30,349 nt of DNA from Haplomitrium mnioides (GCA_049999725.1 JBNGIS010038279.1:1-30349), one strand, 5' to 3'. Numbered from the stretch's first letter, positions 1 through 10,830 are shown. Notes: generated by a model not told the origin, from the sequence alone. A program made the numbers and translations.

Positions 1-1737
1 CGTGAAAGATAACAAGAAGAAAGGAAAAACAAATCACTCTTACCATGGATGAGTTTAGAGAAAAGTCAAGAAGAAGCGACAAGGCATCTATCGAGCAGCT
101 TCTAGAAACGTAAAAGGAGAGTCTGCCAGTACTACGTGGAAGATTCTCGAGATCCTGTAGGTAAGGACAAGACCATCCTATTGGTTGTTCATGGATTCTT
201 TTGGATTATGCTCTCAGATATTTTGAAGATAATAGAGAAAGCAGCGGGGAAGGAAAAAAATCATCGAAAGGGGAACAAGCATTGAAGGGAGAGATACCGA
301 CGAGGGGAGTGGGCGCTGGAAACACAGAAGTTCTACAGTGGAGTTGAAGGAGCTTATGGGTGGAAATTTTGCAAATGGACAGAGGATTGTTTGTTGCTCC
401 TAATTTTCCTCTTCCAAATCCGTTCTTCATTGGGCTGCGGATAATTCCTCGAGCCCACTTTCGACAGTGGATAGTGTATCACTTCGGTGATCAGTTTCTA
501 ACTTCGGTGATGAATTCACCAATTCCTGTTTTGCTGCCAATCATCACCTATGGAGAACGATGGGACCTTACCATCTACATTCTGACCTGATGTGGAGAGG
601 TGTTTCTCAAATCGTCGTCGAAAAGTGTTTCAGTTTTTCGGTAAATGTTGAATAGTCGGAGCTGCAACTGGTGGAGCGTCGCCAAATGGTCATCTGATTG
701 AAGAGGACTCAAGTTTACCTTCTGTTTCTTTTATCTTTGTTTCTTGTAAGCACAAATAGCTTATGTTCTATGGTTCTTATATCAAAAGAAAAGTGAGTTA
801 ACTTGAAGTTAGTAAAAACCTAAAGGGAAGAGAAGAGGGAGGTCGTTTTTCTGAAGGTTCGAGGAGTTTCTAGAGGGAGGGGAGTTCGTGCAAGGCAAGG
901 ATCGAAAGCTCAAGAAGAGTGGCATCCCTTTGCAACAAATTTCAAGTCTTTTGGAGCTCTGAAACAATACTTATGAGGGTTTGAAGGTGAAGGGGTCAAA
1001 TTGAAGGGCAGATTGTCTTTCGTGTAATAGAATCAAGTGTACAACGAATCTGGAGACAAAAAGAGTATCATTGGAAAGCTGACAACGAGGGCTACAATAT
1101 AAAAACAAGTTTTGATTCATTTGAAGTTGGGGTTGTTCTGTGACAGCGAGTTGAAGTTGAGTACCGATTGAAAGGTTGTTTCGAATTCACTCCTTATTCG
1201 ACTTTGAGTTGTGAATTCTTGCATTCTGTCAAGAGCAGAGTATCAGTTGAGAATTTGAGAACCTGAAGATGGTTTTATGGTACAATAGTTGGTGAAATTT
1301 CAAGGCTATTCTCTTTGAAGTGGAGAAGTTACTACCTAGGAAGTTTAGGAGTGTTATTTTGTTCGGTTTTTCTCAAACAACATTGAATCTTTGAGAGTAA
1401 TGACCAATTCGCTCAAGATTTTGAGCTGAAATTTTTCATACAGATTTATCTTGCACCCTGGTTCTCAGCCTGAGAGTTTCAAACCCTAGGAACAAGCAAT
1501 CCATACATTCTCCTTGACAACACTCGAACAAAACGTTGGAGAAAACTATTTTTCGGGTTTATGATCAAACATTTATTGAATCTAGGAAAGGCATGAGAGC
1601 CTAAATCTCTGTCAAAGTTGTTCATTCCAAACCACTGAAAGACAGAGCTTCTGCCATTAGCATAACACTCACTACAGCCATATACCCCGCGTATTCCCAG
1701 AACAAGAAAACTGCCACGCGACAGTGTTGTCGCTGTC
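1..1737. other. No supportable gene; expected 5' part of the gypsy element
   Basis: All six frames are broken here and the longest open stretches (about 60-100 codons) show no motif I recognise. The stretch lies directly upstream of a decayed Ty3/gypsy pol on the plus strand, so by position it should hold the gag, protease and possibly the 5' LTR of that element. I could not find a CCHC zinc knuckle, a DSG/DTG protease motif, a primer binding site or a direct repeat matching the 3' side. Either the region has decayed past recognition or it is unrelated DNA. Confidence 0.4.
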
Positions 1738-2177
1738 CTTCCTCCACCTCCAGCCGAGTTATCAGTGGTTCGAGAAGGATTCTCCAAGGAAGATCAAATC
1801 CAGTTAATTAATATCGGCACGGAAGTTGATCCAAAAATGTTGAAAGTGTCTAAGAAACGAGTTGGAAAAGCGTTGGAGGTTTATAAGAAACTTTCGACTG
1901 AATTCTGAGATGTGTGTGCACGGAGTTACAAGGATTTGAAAGGGGTGGCTCTCGAGACATGTCAACATTGAATCTATTTGGAGGAAAATACGATTCCTGT
2001 TTGACAAAGACAATATTGTCTAATTCCCAATTTCTCTTTGAAAGTGAAACAAAAAAAATCATAAACTGTTGGAAGCGGATTTTATCTTTCCAGTGGAAAA
2101 TTCTCAGTGGCTATCTCCAATGATCATTATTCCGAAGAAGGAGGGGAAAATCCGAGTTTGCGTGGATTTTTTTAAAG
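1738..2177 (+). pseudogene. Ty3/gypsy pol: protease-RT linker and RT N-terminus, broken
   Basis: Two frames carry the region just before and at the start of a plant Ty3/gypsy reverse transcriptase. From about 1738 to 2050 one frame reads a linker including INIGTEVDP and then SYKDLKG, with in-frame stops near 1907, 1969 and 2002. After a run of eight A's near 2050-2058 the reading moves to the next frame and gives FIFPVENSQWLSP, IIPKKEGKIRVCVDF, the typical RT finger region. A single extra G at about 2177 then shifts the frame again into the palm. Family knowledge: PVE.S.WLSP followed by IPKK.GK.R.CVDFR.LN.VT is the usual OTA-clade start. The product would be non-functional. Confidence 0.85.
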
Positions 2178-2591
2178 GTTAATGCGGTAACGAAGAAAGA
2201 TTTTCACCCTATGTCGTTAATTGATAGTATTTTGGATGTGGTCACTGGTAAAGAGTGCTATTCTTTTATGGACGGATTCAGTGGCTACAACCAAATTACA
2301 ATTCATCTTGATGATCGAGCGAAGATGACATTTACCATAGATTGGAGAACTTATGCCTACAAGATAATGCCTTTCGATTTTTGTAATGCGTTAGCTACAT
2401 TTACCAGATTGATGATGGAAGCATTCCGTGAATATCTTTGGGTGTTCATGGAAGTCTTCTTGGATGATTTTTGTGTGCATTCTATGACGAACACTTATTT
2501 GGGATTTATGTGGAAATGTTTGGAGAAATGCCAGAAATTTATCTACATCCGGATAAATGCTATTTTGGCTTATCTAAAGCGATACTTCTAG
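2178..2591 (+). pseudogene. Ty3/gypsy reverse transcriptase palm domain, broken
   Basis: Reverse transcriptase that would copy the element's RNA into DNA. The frame opens with VNAVTKKDFHP and continues from Met 2211 with ECYSFMDGFSGYNQI (first catalytic Asp), then TYAYKIMPF and CNALATFTRLMM, and the second catalytic site FLDDFCVHS (residues 83-91 counted from 2211), where most relatives have F[VL]DDF. The usual MPFGLCNAPATFQR is worn to MPFDFCNALATFTR. A frameshift near 2540 ends the domain in this frame; the fragment stops at 2591. The wording is closest to non-chromodomain (Tat/Athila-like) plant elements. All three catalytic aspartates are still readable. Confidence 0.95.
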
Positions 2592-2790
2592 GTCATAAAA
2601 TCTCAAAGGAGGGGATTTCCACAGATCAAGCCAAAGTAAAAGTGATCATGAATCTTCTGGTACCAACAATTTGAAAGGACTCAGAGGATTCTTGGGATGC
2701 ATAGGGTATTATTGAAGAACGATCAATGGGTATGCATGGATTGTGGATCCTTTGACCAAGTTGTTAAGAAATTCCAAAGATTGGAAATGA
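2538..2790 (+). pseudogene. Ty3/gypsy RT thumb/connection, broken
   Basis: This continues the preceding RT in a different frame. It reads IYLHPDKCYFGLSKAILLGH, KISKEGISTDQAKV, and after a further small frameshift near 2670 LKGLRGFLGCIGYY and INGYAWIVDPLTKLL, the standard thumb and connection segment before RNase H. Stops interrupt it at about 2713 (where relatives have Arg) and at 2788 (TGA where relatives have Trp). It ends where the RNase H frame begins at 2791. Confidence 0.9.
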
Positions 2791-3470
2791 ATGGAAGAAT
2801 ATCAGAAATCTTTTGAGAATTTGAAACAAAGACTGAGTTCCGCGTCAGTAATGGCTGTTCCAGATTGGACTAAGAAGTTTCATGTTTATGTTGATACTTT
2901 TGGGACTGCTATATGGGTGGTGTTAAGCCAGGAGGGATCTAAAAAAGATGAGCATTTGATTTACTACACCAACAGACAATTATCCATTCCTGAATGAAAT
3001 TATCATATGACGGAGAGAGAAGGTTTGGGAATGGTTTATGCAGTGCAGAAATTTTGGCACTATCTATCAGGATATCCTTTTATTTTCCATACTCATCATA
3101 ATGTGCTAAAGTATATCGTAAATAAGCCAGACTTATCTGGTAAATTGGCCAGATAGATTCTACTATTGCAAGAATTTGAATTTGAAGTGCATGTAAGACC
3201 CGAGAAGGGTCATGCAAATGCAGATTTTCTATCTTGTCTGGAAGGAGAGCTTGTCTTGGATAGAGTAGATGATTAGCTGACAGAAGAACACCTGTTTACG
3301 GTGTTTGAAGAATATGAGTTCAAGGACATAATTGCTTATTTGCAGTATCAAGTTGTGTTTGAAGGGATGAGCCCTAAAAAGCAAACGGTGTTTCAACACA
3401 AGATGTCGCCTTGCATGATGTATTGAAGGATCCTGTATAAATTTGGGTCAAATGAAGTGCTTTAGAGATA
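2791..3470 (+). pseudogene. Ty3/gypsy RNase H and tether, broken
   Basis: RNase H degrades the RNA strand of the reverse-transcription hybrid. The frame starts with EEYQKSFENLK and PDWTKKFHVYVDTFGTAIW (catalytic Asp), then LIYYTNRQL, TEREGLGMVYAVQKFWHYL (catalytic Glu) and GHANADFLSCLEGE, the end-of-domain motif usually read as ADALSR. In-frame stops lie at 2998, 3154, 3274, 3424 and 3463. The one at 3154 is TAG in a position where relatives have TGG (Trp). Between 3280 and 3470 is a poorly conserved tether to the integrase. Confidence 0.9.
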
Positions 3471-3471
3471 T

Positions 3472-4408
3472 GTGGATGGAGAAGATCGGAAGAAAGTGAT
3501 TTCCGCTTTACATGAGGATATGGAGGGAGGTCATTTTGCCACTAATAACATGGTGAAAAATATTTTGGAAAGTCATTATTGGTGGCCTAAGATGAATAAG
3601 GATGTGGCGGAATTTATTAAGAAGCGTGATCTGTGTCAGCGTATCGGACAGCCCACTGCCACTTCTCATTGGCTATTAACTCTGATTCTACCTTTAGCTC
3701 TGTTTGAAAAGTAGAATTGAATTTGTGGGTTCCATTCAACCAGCAGCCCGATGGACTCATAATCATTATATTCTGGTGGCTACTGATTATGCTACGAAGT
3801 GGGCTGAAGCCAAGACAGTGAAGCGGGATCCTGTTGAGGTTGTTGTTGAGTTCTTATTTAGTAATATTATTAACCGATTCAGATGTCCAATAGAGTTGGT
3901 GAGCGATCAAAGAACTAATTTTCTGAATTCTATGATTGAGACGCTTACGGCAAGGTATTTGATTAAACATCAAAAGACTACTCCATATAACCCTAGAGCT
4001 AATGGACATATTGAAAAGGTTAATGGAATCTTGTGTAAATTTCTGAATAAGATTGCAGCAGCAGATAAGATTTCTTGGGATAAAAAAGTTGTTGCGGCTT
4101 TATGGGCATATGGGACCACATCATAAAAGATTACGACAAAGAAAACTCCATATTTTCTAGTTCATGGGATGCATGCCATAATGTCGGTAGAGTTGGTGAT
4201 TCCAACTCTCCAAATTCAGATAACGGATCATAAATCAATAGAGGATAGTGTTTGGGATCGAGCTCAAGAGATTATACATTTGGAAGAAGAGAGGACTCTT
4301 AGTTTGGAGGCCACAGAAGAAATTCAGTGGCAGCGGAAATGGAAACACGATCAAAATTTGATGTCTACAATGATTAAAAAAAAAAAGGAAATTAGTTTTG
4401 ATCTATGA
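3472..4408 (+). pseudogene. Ty3/gypsy integrase with readable DD35E triad, broken
   Basis: Integrase that would insert the cDNA. The N-terminal zinc-binding part (3472-3714) reads LHEDMEGGHF and HYWWPKMNKDV, but the expected first Cys of its CxxC is Arg (KKRDLCQR). The catalytic core is in another frame from 3704. Asp28 lies in LVATDYATKW (codon 3785-3787), Asp68 in ELVSDQRTNF (3905-3907) and Glu104 in NGHIEKVNG (4013-4015), so the Asp-Glu spacing is 35 residues, the classic DD35E. A TAA at 4124 interrupts the frame, which then continues with TTKKTPYFLVHGMHA and a tail to 4408. It is clearly Ty3/gypsy-type and inactive as it stands. Confidence 0.95.
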
Positions 4409-4454
4409 TTCAGGTTATCAATTGTTTTGAGGGAAGCTTCAGACAAGATAGGAT

Positions 4455-4601
4455 GGTCCATATCGTGTGGTACAAGTTTATGAAAATGGATCAGTGTATT
4501 TGGCAACATTAGATAAAGAATCTCTTCCTACGCGCATTAAAAGATATGAGTTGAAGAAATACTTTTGCGAACATGATGCTTGCAAAGATGTTGCGCAATA
4601 G
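4455..4601 (+). pseudogene. Ty3/gypsy integrase C-terminal end
   Basis: A third frame, after another frameshift, reads GPYRVVQVYENGSVYLATLD and then RIKRYELKKYF, ending at TAG 4599-4601. GP[YF].V..V...G.Y.L...DG...P.......LK.Y is the usual C-terminal DNA-binding end of plant Tat/Athila-like integrases. No chromodomain follows, consistent with the non-chromodomain clade. Confidence 0.85.
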
Positions 4602-4936
4602 AGAGGAGGAGCATGTGGGGTAGTTTCCAGTTAAAGAGTTTGGTAATGAAGGCTTTTCCGAGGATTTTTGAAGCAAAAAGATCATGTCTAGAGTAAAAAT
4701 AGGAGCAATCCATCTAAATTTCCTTTATTTTATAGTTATGAAGATCTCATGGCAAAATCAGAACTTGGCTAGGAAAAGTATGATTTTTCCTATCAAATAC
4801 TCAAGTTGAAAGTGGATTTTAGGAGTACATCCTAAAGCGGAAGTGGACTTAGGTCATAAGGATTTTGGACTATGGTAATGGGTGACTACTCTTCCAAGAG
4901 CGGATTCAGAGGTGCGACGTATTAATTGATTATGAT
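4602..4936 (+). other. Spacer between gypsy pol and the downstream ORF region
   Basis: No reading frame is open for more than a few tens of codons and I see no motif. A short direct repeat of the form AGTGGATTTTAGGAG / AGTGGACTTAGG occurs around 4810-4855. It separates the integrase end from the coiled-coil ORF region on the same strand. Confidence 0.4.
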
Positions 4937-6510
4937 GTGAAGTGGTTAAACGAATCCTTTTCAGTTGTAGAGTGTTCATTCCTGATTGTTGAGTCACCAT
5001 GCCACGGAGAGCTATTCGAGAAACAAGAGCCAAAGGTGGAAGAGTCGCTACTTGATGATATGAGCGAAAGAAACTATTTGAATAAGAATTTTTGCCAGAA
5101 ATTATCCCATAAGCAACGCCTCACACTGAAGAGATAAAGGCTAAGGAAGCTAAAAGTAATGGATTGTTTGCACTCGTTGGGGCCATGAAGAATCCGCACA
5201 TATTGAAGATCTACGATTTGCGGAAGGTGCTTAGAAGTAGGGGGCTGTGGAACTTTGTAGGTTGGATTTGGGATCATGATCTACAAAGTATGATAAGCCA
5301 AGGTCAATTCGATCTAGTCAACATAGTGTTAGTGGATTTACTTTTCACTTTCAAAGTAGAGTTTGTGCATTACTCGAAGGAAGCGATGATGAAGATTTAC
5401 AGGCTTCCCCAAGAAGATGTCCCTGAAGTAAAACTGAAGCAGGATGATCATTTGGCCTATCTTTCTCCTGAGTCTTCGATGACTAATGATGGTTACAAAA
5501 TCCAAGATTTGATAGAACCTCTGTTGCAAGAATTCGTGCAAGCATTTGGAACCATTCTCTTCCAACCAAAACCCAAATACGTAACCAAGACAAACCTCTT
5601 TGTTTTGTTGAATGCTTAGAGAGGGTATATGAAAAGCATGGCTCAATTTATTTACAACCCGATCTTGGTTTACTTTCAACTAAGTTGGAGGAAAAGCCCT
5701 GTAATTTGGTATGCACTTTTTATTTTGCATCACATGGAGGCCAATGGGTTGTGCACTCCAGAAGAGATTGATTTTTAGCAAAAAAATAAACGTAAGATGT
5801 GAGAAGATATTTTGTAGGAAGATGGCATCCCTAATAAGCCAGGTCGCAAACCTTGGCAGATGCCTTCCATTGAGCCACTCCCTATAGAAAAGATTACTAT
5901 GAGGGTATTTGAATCCCCTTATTCGAAGCCACAAAAAAATCTAGAACAAAGGTGAAGGAGATGTGGATTCCGAAGGTACTTCCAACTCTTGCTGAAGCAA
6001 AGTCGCCAAAAGAGGTGGCAATCTACCCGTTGGCTTGTCGGAAGCCAAGAGAGACAAAAACAATTGATATGATTGACTTGGAGGAAGGAAGTGGGGATTG
6101 GGGGAAAACTCTGGAGGAGATAGATGCCCAAAGGATGGCCGCAAGAAAAGGAAATGACACATGCCCTAGTTTGGATCAAAAAAAGGATTCTATTGCAAGT
6201 TCAGCTGCGATGCCAGAAGTCTATGTAGTGGTGGATGATTTAATCGAATCCAACAATGTTTCTCCAAAAGTAAGGAAAGAAGGGCCAGTGGAGGATCTAC
6301 AACTAGTGGATGCACCAACGAAACTTGTTTTCAATATTCCATACCTTCATCCTATGGCAAGAGAAGAAGAAGAGGCAAGTGAACAAGAAGAGGGTCTGAA
6401 ATCTCGTTCAGAAGAGTCTTCCGATATTCCTCCAATAACTTAGAAGAAGGGAAAAGAAGTTTCCAAGGAGTCCAATATTGAGTCTGATTAGAGTAATTGG
6501 GAGAGTACCT
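4937..6510 (+). pseudogene. Downstream sense ORF of the gypsy element, N-terminal two thirds, unknown function
   Basis: Three consecutive sense-strand open segments follow pol: 4937-5137 (66 codons), 5164-5619 (151 codons) and 5952-6443 (163 codons), with frameshifts between them. I do not recognise a family. The middle segment has a globular look (LWNFVGWIWDHDLQSM, DVPEVKLKQDDHLAYL). The third is low-complexity and acidic, with EEEEASEQEEGLKSRSEESS near its end. No signal peptide or obvious membrane helix is visible, which argues against a classical env product. Strand, order and similar degree of decay suggest it belongs to the gypsy element as a third ORF between pol and the 3' LTR. A separate decayed host gene is the alternative. 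Confidence 0.5.
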
Positions 6511-6600
6511 ACCATCAACTAAAGAGGAGAATTAAAGGGAAGGAGAATTGATTGGAAAACTTGATCCGCGAGGAGCGGGACCCATTTACAAGGAGATCGA

Positions 6601-7215
6601 GCTCATGAGGTAGAGGAATTGGCCAAGGTTGCAGCTTTAACAAAAAGATGGGTAGTAGGGGATACCTTGGCGCGACATCAAGAAGAGAGCTTTGCAATTG
6701 AGAAAGAAAAGATGTCAAAAGTAACTTTGGAACTTTAAGAAGAGAAGACGAAGAGCCGACATGCGTTTGGAGAGAAAACATTGCTACAATCCAAAGTATG
6801 TAGAATGATTGGCGAAGGGGAAAATCTGGAGGAAAAGAAGAGGTTGCGTGAGACAAAAGAAAAAGAGTGGTTGAGGTTTTACCAGGCCCTCTTGACATCA
6901 AAGGCGATTCAGGAGAAAAAAGCCAAGACTTTACAGTTGAAATTGGCTGAGTGGCAAAAGGAAACATTGGCGAGAAAGAGGAGAGAATTTTTGGAAGATT
7001 TACTTAAGGCCGCTTGTGATGCCTTGGGTTTAAAGCGGATGTGGAATAAGGTGCAACAGGTTTGAAATCAAACACTGGATTGGATGGACACTAGTATGCA
7101 AAGATTAGTGGTTGATTTAGATGAAGCAAATCAAGAGGTTGCTAATGTAAGAGAACAGCTAGCAGTGCTCGAAGAAAAGCATTATTTGGAAGTAGCTCAA
7201 GATTTTTTCGAGTGA
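6601..7215 (+). pseudogene. Coiled-coil C-terminal part of the downstream sense ORF
   Basis: One frame stays open from about 6601 to TGA 7213-7215 apart from stops at 6736 (TAA) and 7063 (TGA), giving about 200 codons. It is highly charged and rich in Lys, Glu, Leu and Ala: EVEELAKVAALTKRW, ENLEEKKRLRETKEKEWLRF, KAKTLQLKLAEWQKET, and past the 7063 stop RLVVDLDEANQEVANVREQL and AVLEEKHYLEVAQ. Heptad-like spacing of Leu, Ile and Val indicates a long helical coiled coil. It continues the preceding ORF region and probably forms one protein with it. Coiled coils occur in retroelement gag and accessory proteins, but the family is not identified. Confidence 0.55.
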
Positions 7216-8617
7216 AATCTTCAAAAGAGGAGGATCTGAAGCTACCATAGCATAGGATTATCTAGGATTTACCTTGTTGTTTCCATTGTATCGATTCAGA
7301 GTGCCGAATTTCGTATAAGTCTCCTCAAGGCTCTAAACTGAGGGTTGCCTAATGCTTTACTCTTAGTAAAGATTTGTTGTGGAAGAATTCAGAAGTGTTG
7401 TTTTGTAAGAGCAATTGTATTATGTAATTTGAAACTAGAGTAAAGAAGAGAATATGTGAGTATGTAAACAAGAAAATATTGTCGTTCTGATTGTCTAAAA
7501 GGAACTTAGAGTGGTTGCCTTCTTGGCGTTACAAATTTACGAGTTGTCATCCAGCGGAAGAGGCTAGAATTGTCTAAGCTCATCCATGAACTGCACTTGA
7601 ATTTGATGTATGTTAAGAATTAGCAAGGTGACCCAAGAAGGGAGTCAATTGCGGTAGGGAGGTGTATCTCGAGTCAATCGTAGGGCCTACCTGATTGATT
7701 GTGGAGAGTAAGAGCCTTGTTAAATATGTAGAAAGAATAGGAAATGAGTGATGAGAATTAACCTTGCAGATCGACAGATTCGTAAGGTTGAGTTCGAGTT
7801 GACGAACTGGAAATCATCGCGATTTATCTTATCTTTTCTCAAGGTGTTTTGCTAAATTCCAAAATGTACATCGAAACTAAGTCAAAAGAGGGTTTAGTTG
7901 AGAGAAAAATTATAGAAGAGCGATTAAAGATGCCCCATTATCCTTGTGATTTGCAAGAGAGAAAATGGATTTCTTGAAGGCTGCGCAAGAATAAACATAG
8001 CAGACATCTGTTAGAGGGGATGGGATCTTTGGGATCCAAAGTATTGAAAGGACCCATGTCGGTCGCAGGTTGATAGTGAAAGTTATTGCGAGAAGAAGTG
8101 TGTACGAGCCGGAAATCAGATTCAGATAAGTGTTAGGTTTGTTGCTGAAGAAGGCTCAGAAGTCCAAAGAATTTAGCAAAACGACGTTCAAACTTCCTTG
8201 TGGAAAACGACTTGGACGACTGAGATCCGAAGAGGATTTTTACGTGTAGCGTTGAAAGTTAGAAGAGACATGAGCTCTTTTGTTGTTTAGCATTGAAGGC
8301 AACATACGAAAGAAAGTACAGTTAAGGACAAAAGGTCCAACTTCCGAGTTGACGACGGTGTCAAAAACAATTCCTAAGTGATGCTTCAGAAATTGATTGT
8401 TTGATTCATAAGTGTCACTTTGGAATAGACGTATCTTACCTTGTTCTATCCGTAGAAAGTTTTTGGAGTCAAATCTCATTAATTTGAAGTCCGATTGTGA
8501 TCTTGAGCTGGTCCAAGAAGTTGAAGGTGAAGGTTTTATTGAGAAAGAGTATCTTGCTAGCATAAATCCACTACCTCCCCACGTAAAAGAATATGTGAAA
8601 GAGATAAATCGTGTATT
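7216..8617. other. No supportable gene; likely 3' end of the gypsy region
   Basis: Stops are frequent in all frames and the short open stretches near 8240-8620 carry no motif. By position this may contain the 3' non-coding end or 3' LTR of the gypsy element, but I could not find a matching copy near 1-1700, nor TG...CA ends with a polypurine tract. Confidence 0.35.
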
Positions 8618-8815
8618 TTAGGTTCTCCCCGTTACCACAACTAGGTAGCTAAAAACACTCTGTATAATATGTTGAGGATGACTGCTTGCATCATCAAATT
8701 GCAAGTTGAAGAGCTTTATACTTTGCTTGCCCTCCTTGGTCCAATAGCCTACAGTCAAGTACTCATGGACGTGAGTAATTCTAGGACCATCAGAATGATC
8801 AATGTTGTTTTTGTC

Positions 8816-8892
8816 CTTGAAGTAATAAAAAAAACAGACAACGGAAATAAAGTAAAGTAAAAATAAACAAGATAAATTAAAATAGGACTTAC
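8816..8892 (-). other. Putative 77-bp GT-AG intron
   Basis: On the minus strand a consensus donor GTAAGT lies at 8892-8887. A T-rich tract with a long T run follows, and TTACTTCAAG ends at 8816, with coding-like sequence (DKNNIDHSDGPRITHVHEY) starting at 8815. Length, donor and pyrimidine tract are typical of short plant introns. The frames on the two sides do not match across it, so the gene is probably already dead. Confidence 0.6.
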
Positions 8893-9290
8893 TAGATAAT
8901 ATGGTCAATAGCACAACAGACCTCCAAAAGAGCATCCTCCACAAAGTCAAATTGTTGAGAAGATTGAATTACAACAAAAGATTGAAATTTAAAAAATGTA
9001 ACAGTCGCAAAAGAAGAAACCATGTCAAAAATGTCATCCTTCGTAAAGGGTTTGGAATCATCATACTTGCATATCTTAAGGTTATGTCCGTAAGAAATAT
9101 CAGCAATTACTAAAATGAAACATTCGGGTTTCATCAAGCCTTTCAACTATCAAGCATTGGCCTCTCCGTGGACTTGATAAAACACCAAGTTGAGCCCATC
9201 AACATATGACATTAAGTCCTCGTCTTGCTCATCAAGCCCTCCTTCAATTGGAGGGACAACATCGTCATTTTTCTACCTCGCCGTCCACTC
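8893..9290 (-). pseudogene. Segment of the decayed minus-strand gene before the 77-bp intron
   Basis: One frame reads an acidic start (NDDVVPPIEGGLDEQDEDLM), SYVDGLNLVFYQVHGEANA, two adjacent stops near 9149, then LKGLMKPECFILVIADISYG, HNLKICKYDDSKPFTKDDIF and a segment rich in Phe and Val ending at TAG 8892-8894. That terminal TAG overlaps the GTAAGT donor. Splicing as drawn would still leave a stop or a frame mismatch, another sign of decay. The product is unknown. Confidence 0.5.
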
Positions 9291-9514
9291 TCTAGCTTTC
9301 TAGCAATGGAGCAGAAAAGCACAATGGTAGGATACAAGAGTGGGGGTCTGGTCTTGATCTTCAAGGGCTTCTTCAACCTCAGATCTCTATTTCCCTTTTG
9401 CAGCGACCATCAAATTTTTGGCATGCTGCCATTTGAAATTTTTGTTCCCCTATATAGAGCAAAGAGAAAAAAAGACCTTGACTTTAAATAGAAACAGCGG
9501 TCCATGCTTGCATT

Positions 9515-9722
9515 GACTCTCAAGTCTAAGCGCACATGGACTCTCAAGTCTAGGTGCGTATGGACTCTCAAGTCTAGACGCGCATGGACTCTCAAGTCCA
9601 TGCGCACATAGACTAAAGTAACCATAGGCACATGGACTTGAAAGTCCATGCGCGCATGGACCTGAATGTCCATGCTTGCCTAGACTTGAGAGTCCAAGCT
9701 CACATGGACTTGATTTCTCAAA
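9515..9722. repeat. 24-bp minisatellite with palindromic units
   Basis: Units begin with GACT at 9515, 9539, 9563, 9587, 9611, 9635, 9659, 9683 and 9707, an exact 24-bp spacing. A typical unit joins GACTCTCAAGTC to an ATGCGCGCAT-like core. Several units are near-perfect inverted repeats, for example ATGGACTTGAAAGTCCAT at about 9632-9649 (8-bp arms around GA). On the minus strand the array is an open 8-residue repeat of the form MDLRVHAR. It lies inside the decayed minus-strand gene. Confidence 0.95.
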
Positions 9723-10279
9723 GCTAAACTAAAATGAGAACATCTTTGACTCCTTTGTATGGATGGGATACTCCATCCTTGCTTCCTCTCACGAGTTGTA
9801 GTACACCTCGGAGCAAAAAGGTTTAACATCACCGCCAAAACTTTGTGTCTCTCAAGTTTGCAAGACATTTCTTCAATTGAAAGCTTTTTGGCTTCTACCT
9901 ATTTCAAAATTGATATTTTAATTTTGTCAAGAAGACCTTGAAGAGACCTCCACAATGTCCATTTCATGTACTCTACTCTCACAGATCCTTTAACCTTTGG
10001 AATTTGACCTTGCACCTAATTGTTTTCCCACATTGTAAATATACTCAGTTGTAACTCATAGAGCTCTCCACTTTGGAATGCTAGCTAGAACCAATTTTGT
10101 CTTGAGATGTAACAGTCTTCTCAGAAGTTGACTTTGCCTTTATCTCCAAAGTCTTCAACACCAATTCTCTTTTTAATTTCTGGAATGGCACCATCATACT
10201 CTTAATGTACCTTTGATATCAATAATCAACCTTTTGAATTGACATCATTTCCAACTTGTAACGTTGGTCGTAATTGTCA

Positions 10280-10830
10280 TCAGTGATAAAGATGCGGGCT
10301 TACGTTGATGTAGGCCCCATATACACGTAACAATTGCAAAGAAAAAGCATGGGATTTTTTTGCTCCATTTTTGGCAATTAAAAGTTGCATTGCGACAACA
10401 CTATAATTGCCTCTTGCAATCTTGTATATGTACTTGTTAGGGTTTATGATGTCAAACGCTAACTTATCCCTTAACCTGCACTTCGAGTCCACAACCACAA
10501 TGAAAAAATTGTGCGCATACTTGTTTGTGAGCATTCTCTACACTAGGAGCTCCACAAAATCTTCATTTAGCCTCCTAATTTGGAATGGCCTCCAATTATC
10601 CATTCTAGGTTTTAGAAGGTTAAGATTTTCCAACCGAATCGTAATGGTTTCCTCTCGAACTTTGCACCACTGGATTGTAGACTCTCTAATCTTGTTTTTG
10701 TCCTCCTTAGTGTCTAAGGATCCACCTGCTCTCTTTCTTGAAACGTCTGAAGCCCCTTGTGCACTATCCTCTTTGCTCTTGATGTTGGAGCCTGCACCGG
10801 CTTTGGCTCTACGTCCTCCTCTAAGATGCT
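10280..10830 (-). pseudogene. Best-preserved exon segment of the decayed minus-strand gene
   Basis: The frame reads a Lys/Ser-rich linker (ASDVSRKRAGGS), then KEDKNKIRESTIQWCKVREE, LNLLKPRMDNWRPFQIRRLN, and after a TAG at 10535-10537 the 84-codon stretch from Met 10534 with NKYAHNFFIVVVDSKCRLRD and NKYIYKIARGNYSVVAMQLL. The pattern of a hydrophobic strand (FFIVVVD), then an aromatic-rich strand and GNYSVVAMQLL loosely resembles the GxHxxxAxxxL core of ParB/sulfiredoxin-like folds. That is only a visual resemblance. The plus-strand 141-codon frame over the same bases is its shadow. Confidence 0.45.

Noticed and set aside
1479-1787. 102-codon minus-strand frame
   Set aside because: No motif; the plus strand at 1738 onward matches the gypsy pol, so this is likely a shadow.
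6515-6967. 150-codon minus-strand frame
   Set aside because: It is the shadow of the purine-rich coiled-coil coding region on the plus strand.
7216-8617. 3' LTR of the gypsy element
   Set aside because: Plausible by position, but I found no matching 5' copy, no polypurine tract and no TG...CA ends.
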